Of a stretch of DNA of 11,181 bases, positions 7,242-11,181 are shown in pieces; position 1 is the stretch's first letter, and every line of letters starts with the position of its first letter. Source of the stretch: JBOGEB01 sp050743125. GTDB taxonomy: Bacteria > Actinomycetota > Nitriliruptoria > Euzebyales > Egibacteraceae. The stretch is taken from the NCBI GenBank assembly GCA_050743125.1, contig JBOGEB010000147.1, positions 1-11,181 of the forward strand. Direction: 5' to 3'. Position numbers and translations under genes: made by a program. The notes beneath the pieces were generated by a model. The model searched no databases. It worked only from the letters and a program-made list of their open reading frames with translations, and was not told where the DNA came from.

Positions 7242-8138
7242 ATGGCTGTCGTCACCAAGTCTGGGAGCCCACAGCCCCCGCGCGCGAGGCGCGGTGGGCC
7301 GGTCCGTGCGCTCTGCGAGGTGCTCTCCTACCGGAAGGCCGGCGTGTACCACTCGCTCACGTTGGTCGCGCCAGAGGTCGCCGAGCAGGCCGAGCCGGGC
7401 CAGTTCGTGTCGCTCGGCGTGGAGGGCGGCGGCACGTTGCTCCGCCGCCCGTTCTCGATCTACGCGGTGAGCCGTGGGGGGCCGTCGGCCGGGACGGTCG
7501 AGGTCGTCTTCGAGGTGAACGGCCCCGGCACCGGGTGGCTCGCGACGCGCACGAAGCACGACGTCGTTGACATCGTCGGGCCGCTTGGGCGCCCGTTTCC
7601 GCTCCCGCAGCAGCAGGTCGGCTGCCTGCTCGTCGGCGGCGGGTACGGGACGGCGCCTCTGTTGTTCCTCGCAAGCGCGCTCCAGAAGAGGGCGCTGCGC
7701 ATCGACATGATCATCGGCGCGGCCACACAGGAGCGGATCTTCAACCCGATCGAGGCGAAGCGTCTCTCAGCGAGCACGTACTTCACGACCGAGGACGGCA
7801 GCACCGGCGTGAAGGGCCGTGTGACCGACGTCATCGACCGGGTCATGGACAACAGCCCGGTGGGGGTTGTCTACGCCTGCGGGCCGATGCCGATGCTCGC
7901 CGCGGTCGCGAGGATCGCCGCCCGCCGGAAAGTGCCGGTCCAGGTCGGAGTCGAGGAGGCGATGGCCTGCGGCGTCGGGGTCTGCTGGACCTGCGTGGTT
8001 CCGTACTGGTCACGGGGAGAGGTCCATAACGTCCGCGCCTGCGTCGAAGGTCCGTGCCTGTCCGGCACCCGGGTGCTGTGGGACCAGATCGGGGCGCCGC
8101 TCGACGCGAGCGGGCCGCCTGAGGAGCCCAACCCGTGA
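7242..8138 (+). CDS. pyrK: Dihydroorotate dehydrogenase electron-transfer subunit PyrK
   Basis: Iron-sulfur flavoprotein of the class 1B dihydroorotate dehydrogenase. It takes electrons from PyrD through FAD and a [2Fe-2S] cluster and passes them to NAD+. 298 residues. The FAD-binding barrel holds RRPFSIY (68-74). The NAD-binding domain holds GGGYGTAPL (132-140) and YACGP (211-215). The C-terminal cluster motif has cysteines C243, C248, C251 and C267, all present, with an extra C272. The first about 20 residues are basic and proline-rich (MAVVTKSGSPQPPRARRGG) and precede the usual family start, so they may be an extension or the true start may be slightly downstream. ATG 7242 is preceded by TAGAGT but no clear ribosome site. 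The stop overlaps the pyrD GTG (GTGA), fitting stoichiometric expression of the two subunits. Confidence 0.95.
   Translation: MAVVTKSGSPQPPRARRGGPVRALCEVLSYRKAGVYHSLTLVAPEVAEQAEPGQFVSLGVEGGGTLLRRPFSIYAVSRGGPSAGTVEVVFEVNGPGTGWLATRTKHDVVDIVGPLGRPFPLPQQQVGCLLVGGGYGTAPLLFLASALQKRALRIDMIIGAATQERIFNPIEAKRLSASTYFTTEDGSTGVKGRVTDVIDRVMDNSPVGVVYACGPMPMLAAVARIAARRKVPVQVGVEEAMACGVGVCWTCVVPYWSRGEVHNVRACVEGPCLSGTRVLWDQIGAPLDASGPPEEPNP
8121..8126 (+). promoter_or_regulatory. Shine-Dalgarno of pyrD
   Basis: GAGGAG lies inside the last codons of pyrK, 8 nt before GTG 8135. It supports that GTG as the pyrD start and efficient coupling with pyrK. Confidence 0.6.
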
Positions 8139-9091
8139 CGACCGTTGAGCAGAGGCCCGGCGTGTTGCGCCCCGACCAGGTCGACCTGTCCGTCGACCTC
8201 GGCCCGATACGGCTGGCCAACCCGATCGTGACCGCGAGCGGCTGCTTTGGGAGCGGGCGGGAGGTCGACCGGTTCTTCGACGTCACGGCGCTCGGCGCCG
8301 TGGTCTGCAAGTCGCTCACCTTGGAGCCGCGGCTTGGCCTGCCCACGCCCAGGATGGCCGAGACGGCCAGCGGGATGCTCAACGCCATCGGCCTGCAGAA
8401 CCCGGGCGTCGACCGGTGGCTGGAGGAGGACCTCCCCTGGCTCCAGGCGCGGAACGTGCCCACTATCGTGAGCGTCGTCGGCCGGACCGTCACCGAGTAT
8501 CGGCTGCTTGCCGAGCGGCTGCGCGGCCACGCGGGGATCATCGCGATCGAGGCGAACATCTCCTGCCCGAACGTCGAGGACCGCGGCACGATGTTCGCGT
8601 CCAGCCCGGACACGACTCGGGCGGCGATCCAGGCCGTCACGCGGGCAGCGACCGTGCCGGTCTTCGCGAAGCTCACACCGGACGTCACCGACATCGCCGT
8701 GATCGCCGACAGCGCGCGCGCCGGGGGCGCGGCCGGGGTGAGCCTGATCAACACGCTGCTCGGGATGGCGATCGACGTCGAGACGCGCCGCCCGCGCCTG
8801 GCTGCGGTCACCGGCGGGCTGTCCGGCCCGGCGATCAAGCCAGTCGCTGTCCGCGCCGTCCATCAGGTGCACCGTGCGCTTCCCGCATTGCCGATCATTG
8901 GGATGGGCGGCGCACGCACGGTCGCCGACGTCGTGGAGCTCCTCCTGGCGGGGGCGTCTGCGGTCGCCGTCGGCACCGCCACCTTCACGAACCCGCTCGT
9001 CACGCACGACCTCGTCGAGGCCCTCCCGCGCTGGCTCGCCGCACACGGCTACGCGAGCGCCCGCGAGCTCATCGGCGCCGTCCAGCTGTGA
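8135..9091 (+). CDS. pyrD: Dihydroorotate dehydrogenase, catalytic subunit (class 1B)
   Basis: FMN-dependent cytosolic enzyme that oxidises dihydroorotate to orotate, pairing with PyrK to use NAD+. 318 residues from GTG 8135, usual for PyrDB. Sequence signatures are NPIVTASGCFGSG (29-41), K59 in VVCKS, NAIGLQNPG (83-91), the active-site cysteine C144 in NISCPN (class 1 uses Cys, class 2 uses Ser), K179 in FAKL, TGGLSGPAIKP (226-236), GMGG (256-259) and VGTATF (279-284) for FMN phosphate binding. No N-terminal membrane-anchoring extension is present, which excludes the quinone-linked class 2 form. It overlaps pyrK by GTGA. Its own stop overlaps the GTG start of the ATPase gene in the same way. 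The usual pathway neighbour pyrF comes only after the two-gene insertion. Confidence 0.97.
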   Translation: MTTVEQRPGVLRPDQVDLSVDLGPIRLANPIVTASGCFGSGREVDRFFDVTALGAVVCKSLTLEPRLGLPTPRMAETASGMLNAIGLQNPGVDRWLEEDLPWLQARNVPTIVSVVGRTVTEYRLLAERLRGHAGIIAIEANISCPNVEDRGTMFASSPDTTRAAIQAVTRAATVPVFAKLTPDVTDIAVIADSARAGGAAGVSLINTLLGMAIDVETRRPRLAAVTGGLSGPAIKPVAVRAVHQVHRALPALPIIGMGGARTVADVVELLLAGASAVAVGTATFTNPLVTHDLVEALPRWLAAHGYASARELIGAVQL

Positions 9092-10287
9092 GCCCTGTGG
9101 ACCCGTTTATCCGCCAGGCCGTGCTTCAGCACTACAAGAGCATCGAGTCCTGCTCGGTGGAGCTCGGGTCTTTGACCTTTCTCGTAGGACCGAACGGCTC
9201 AGGGAAGAGCAACTTCCTCGACGCGCTGAGGTTCGTATCTGACGCGTTGAACATGACGGTCGCAGATGCGGTGCGGGACCGAGGAGGGATTGAGGAGATC
9301 AGTACTCGGGCTCGGGGTCAGGGACTATTGCTTAAGCCCCCCAGCTTCGAAATCCGGCTGCGCTTCGAGCTGGACGGGGTGCAAGGGTCGTACGCGATTC
9401 GTATCGGGGGTATGAGACGCGGGATCGTCGCCCGCGAGCAGTGCATCCTCGAGACTGACCAAGGACGCGCATTTTTCGATGTCGGCGCGGGTAGCGTTAT
9501 GGCCTCGAGCCTTCAGCACCCTCCGCCCGCGCAAGACGATAGCCTCTATTTGGTCAAGGCTTCAGGATGGGAAGAGTTCCGTCGAGTCTATGACGCTTTG
9601 AAGGGCATGGCGGTTTATAATTTTGATCTCAACAAGATGCGGTCCCCACGGCGACCTGATCCGACACGGTTGTCCGGTGACGGTGCGAACATCGCCAGCG
9701 TGCTCGGGCTGCTGGAGGATGACTCCCCTGACACGAAACAGCACATCGAGGAGTACCTGACCCGCATCGTTCCAGGCCTCGCCGGAGTGCAGCGTCAACC
9801 GCTAGATACGTACGAGACGCTGGAGTTCCGTCAGGACGTCGAGGGGAGCAGGCCCTGGCGATTCCCATCAGCGAGCATGTCCGACGGAACGCTGCGGGCA
9901 TTGGGGATCCTTGTCGCGCTCTTCCAGGGAGAGAGCAGTCCCGAGGGGCACCCCCGGCTGGTCGGCATTGAGGAGCCCGAGCTTGCCCTCCATCCCGGAG
10001 CTTCTGGCCTGCTGCTCGACGCACTCCGTGAGGCCAGCATCTCCCGACAGGTCATCGTGACCAGCCACAGCCCAGACCTTCTCGACGACAAGCGGATCCG
10101 CGAAGATCAGATCATCGCGGTGACATCTGACCATGGGACGACCCGCCTCGGCCAGCTCGATGCGTCCGGTAAGAGAGTCCTGCAGGAGCGCCTGTCCACG
10201 CCCGGAGAGCTGCTCCGGCATAGTGAGCTGGTCCCCGAGGAGATCGCCGCGCAGGCCCATGAGCCGCTCTTCATCGACCTGCACTGA
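9088..10287 (+). CDS. AAA ATPase of the RecF/OLD/ABC-like type (AAA_21-like), probable defence component
   Basis: 399-residue SMC/RecF-type ATPase. The N-terminal strand and helix (AVLQHYKSIES) precede Walker A GPNGSGKS (34-41). The signature-like loop is MSDGTLRALG (264-273), Walker B is LVGIEEPELALHP (291-303) with the double acid E295/E296, and the switch histidine is H327 in VTSHSPDLL. Residues about 60-255 form a diverged lobe with no motif I can name. This is the architecture of AAA_21/AAA_15 ATPases in OLD-like and PARIS-like systems, which typically form oligomers sensing phage activity or DNA. Unlike OLD/GajA it has no C-terminal TOPRIM domain; that activity is in the next gene. The start is GTG 9088 (overlapping the pyrD stop) or GTG 9097. 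The frame is open far upstream through pyrD, but that part is the shadow of pyrD. No ribosome site is seen, so translation probably depends on coupling to pyrD. Codons are less GC-biased than in the pyr genes. Confidence 0.88.
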   Translation: MSPVDPFIRQAVLQHYKSIESCSVELGSLTFLVGPNGSGKSNFLDALRFVSDALNMTVADAVRDRGGIEEISTRARGQGLLLKPPSFEIRLRFELDGVQGSYAIRIGGMRRGIVAREQCILETDQGRAFFDVGAGSVMASSLQHPPPAQDDSLYLVKASGWEEFRRVYDALKGMAVYNFDLNKMRSPRRPDPTRLSGDGANIASVLGLLEDDSPDTKQHIEEYLTRIVPGLAGVQRQPLDTYETLEFRQDVEGSRPWRFPSASMSDGTLRALGILVALFQGESSPEGHPRLVGIEEPELALHPGASGLLLDALREASISRQVIVTSHSPDLLDDKRIREDQIIAVTSDHGTTRLGQLDASGKRVLQERLSTPGELLRHSELVPEEIAAQAHEPLFIDLH

Positions 10288-10290
10288 CCG

Positions 10291-10887
10291 ATGAAGTTGG
10301 CTTGTGTGGTTGAGGGAAAGGGCGAGATTAAAGCCGTTCCCGAATTAGTCGGACGCATCGCGGCGGACATAGGCTTGGCTCCCTTTTCGTGCCCGACACG
10401 CCAGGAGAGCTGGGGCACCATGAAAAGACGGGGCGGGCTCGAAAAGGCGGTGCGAATAGCCATTGTTCAGCATTGCCCCGACGGCGTCCTGGTCATCCTT
10501 GATGCTGACAACGACTGCCCGGCCACCGAGGGACCGAAATTGCTTACGCGGGTACGGGCTGTGGCACGCGACACCCCTGTCGGTCTCGTCCTCGCAAAGT
10601 GTGAATTCGAAGCCTGGTTTCTCGCGGCCGCGGAGTCGCTGGCTGGGCACCAAGGGTTGCGTAAACCATTGCGTCCGCCGGCGAACCCTGAAGCGATCCC
10701 CAAAGCAAAAGAGTGGCTGGATGACAAGATGCTCAACAAAAAAAGAAGCTACTCTCCAACCCGGCAGCAAGCTGCGCTGGTCGCGGCCATGGACCTCGAC
10801 CTTGCAGAGCAACGGAGCGATTCGTTTGCCAAATGCAAGCGCGAGATTGAGCGCCTGTTGAAGGAGTTGGCTGGAGGCGCGCCATGA
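10291..10887 (+). CDS. TOPRIM-like DUF4276-type protein, probable effector partner of the ATPase
   Basis: 198 residues. The pattern fits a compact TOPRIM fold: VVEGKGE (6-12; E8, E12) after strand 1, VILDADND (68-75; D71, D73, D75) as the DxD metal site, and AKCEFEAWFLA (102-112; E105/E107, W109). The C-terminal helices carry SYSPTRQQAALVAAMDL (153-169) and a late SFAKCKREIERL, all as I recall for DUF4276. TOPRIM domains bind Mg2+ and act as nucleases or nucleotidyl-transfer domains; the substrate here is unknown. It starts 3 nt after the ATPase stop with no ribosome site, so translation is coupled to it. It ends overlapping pyrF (ATGA). The base composition is clearly more AT-rich than the pyr genes, with runs such as AACAAAAAAAGAAG near 10735 and a TTA codon at 10345-10347. 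Pairing with an AAA_21 ATPase suggests an abortive-infection-like toxin or effector (inference). Confidence 0.82.
   Translation: MKLACVVEGKGEIKAVPELVGRIAADIGLAPFSCPTRQESWGTMKRRGGLEKAVRIAIVQHCPDGVLVILDADNDCPATEGPKLLTRVRAVARDTPVGLVLAKCEFEAWFLAAAESLAGHQGLRKPLRPPANPEAIPKAKEWLDDKMLNKKRSYSPTRQQAALVAAMDLDLAEQRSDSFAKCKREIERLLKELAGGAP
10873..10877 (+). promoter_or_regulatory. Shine-Dalgarno of pyrF inside the TOPRIM gene tail
   Basis: GGAGG lies 6 nt before the pyrF ATG at 10884, within the Gly-Gly codons near the end of the TOPRIM gene. It fixes the pyrF start and shows the cassette ends exactly on the pyrF translation signal. Confidence 0.8.
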
Positions 10888-11181
10888 CTGCTCCAAACCC
10901 GCTCATTGCCGCGCTCGACACCTCCGACCTTGAGCGCTTGGAGCAGCTTGCGGGCGCGCTCGGCCCGCACGTCGGGTACCTCAAGGTCGGGTTGGAGGCG
11001 TTTGTCGCGCACGGGCCGGCTGCGGTGGCCGTCGCCGTGCGGCATGCGCCGGTGTTCTGCGACCTCAAGCTCCACGACATCCCGAACACCGTCGCCGGGG
11101 CCGCGGCTGCGGCCGCGCGGCTGGGCGTGGCGCTGCTCACGGTGCACGCGTCGGGTGGGCCGGGGATGATCGCGGCGGCGG
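10884..11181 (+). CDS. pyrF: Orotidine 5'-phosphate decarboxylase (3' end outside the window)
   Basis: Last enzyme of UMP synthesis: decarboxylates OMP to UMP in the cytosol with no cofactor. About 99 residues are visible from ATG 10884. The N-terminus NPLIAALDTSD gives the first TIM-barrel strand with the substrate-binding aspartate. GYLKVGLEAF carries the conserved lysine. VFCDLKLHDIPNTV contains the catalytic D-x-K-x-x-D signature. The next strand is LLTVHASGG, with the histidine typical of the family. It is intact as far as seen and truncated only by the window edge. Its start overlaps the TOPRIM gene stop (ATGA) and it has its own GGAGG, so expression continues through the inserted pair. 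Base composition returns to the very GC-rich pattern of the other pyr genes. Confidence 0.95.
   Translation, partial: MTAPNPLIAALDTSDLERLEQLAGALGPHVGYLKVGLEAFVAHGPAAVAVAVRHAPVFCDLKLHDIPNTVAGAAAAAARLGVALLTVHASGGPGMIAAA

Noticed and set aside
8416..9087. The ATPase reading frame stays open far upstream through pyrD, allowing a 623-residue protein.
   Set aside because: The upstream part is arginine/glycine-rich low-complexity sequence typical of an off-frame read of GC-rich pyrD. The recognisable ATPase begins right at the pyrD stop.
9088..10287. Could the ATPase be a genuine RecF recombination protein?
   Set aside because: It shares the ATPase fold, but the RecF context (dnaA-dnaN-recF-gyrB) is absent. 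The IEEPE Walker B form and the TOPRIM partner fit AAA_21/OLD-like systems better.
9088..10887. Transposon or integron origin of the ATPase/TOPRIM pair.
   Set aside because: No transposase, integrase, terminal inverted repeats or target duplications were found at either junction; only the seamless overlaps are visible.

Overview
The window is very GC-rich, has almost exclusively G/C-ending codons, and carries a de novo pyrimidine (UMP) operon in the order pyrC - PH-like protein - carA - carB - pyrK - pyrD - pyrF. The PH-like gene between pyrC and carA, together with the base composition, points to an actinobacterium. No genus can be assigned from the sequence alone.

Layout. Bases 1-1128 hold the 3' part of pyrC (dihydroorotase; its start lies before the window). 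Next come a small PH-like-domain protein (1125-1595), carA (1582-2697) and carB (2698-5958), all overlapping or abutting, so they form one transcription unit. The run is then interrupted by about 1.28 kb (5959-7241) of opposite-strand content: a sugar-1-phosphate nucleotidyltransferase-like gene (6049-6840, minus) and a probable unrecognised 89-residue gene (6943-7212, minus) with a terminator-like hairpin at its stop. The plus-strand pathway restarts with pyrK (7242-8138), which has a possible leaderless promoter just upstream, and pyrD of the PyrK-dependent class 1B (8135-9091).

The unusual part is 9088-10887. Between pyrD and pyrF lies a two-gene cassette: a 399-residue RecF/OLD/ABC-like AAA ATPase and a 198-residue TOPRIM-type protein resembling the DUF4276 family. 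It joins both pyr neighbours through 4-nt stop/start overlaps (GTGA and ATGA). The pyrF Shine-Dalgarno lies inside the last codons of the TOPRIM gene. The cassette is visibly less GC-biased in codon choice than the pyr genes and includes a TTA codon. ATPase + TOPRIM pairs are a recurring architecture of anti-phage systems (PARIS is an example; AbiL has a similar two-gene design). The best reading is an acquired defence-like module expressed from a housekeeping nucleotide operon. The defence role is an inference; the gene pair and the seams are directly visible.

How the genes work together: CarA/CarB make carbamoyl phosphate, PyrC closes carbamoyl aspartate to dihydroorotate, PyrD with the Fe-S flavoprotein PyrK oxidises it to orotate using NAD+, and PyrF (partial at the right edge) makes UMP. 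PyrB and PyrE are not in the window.
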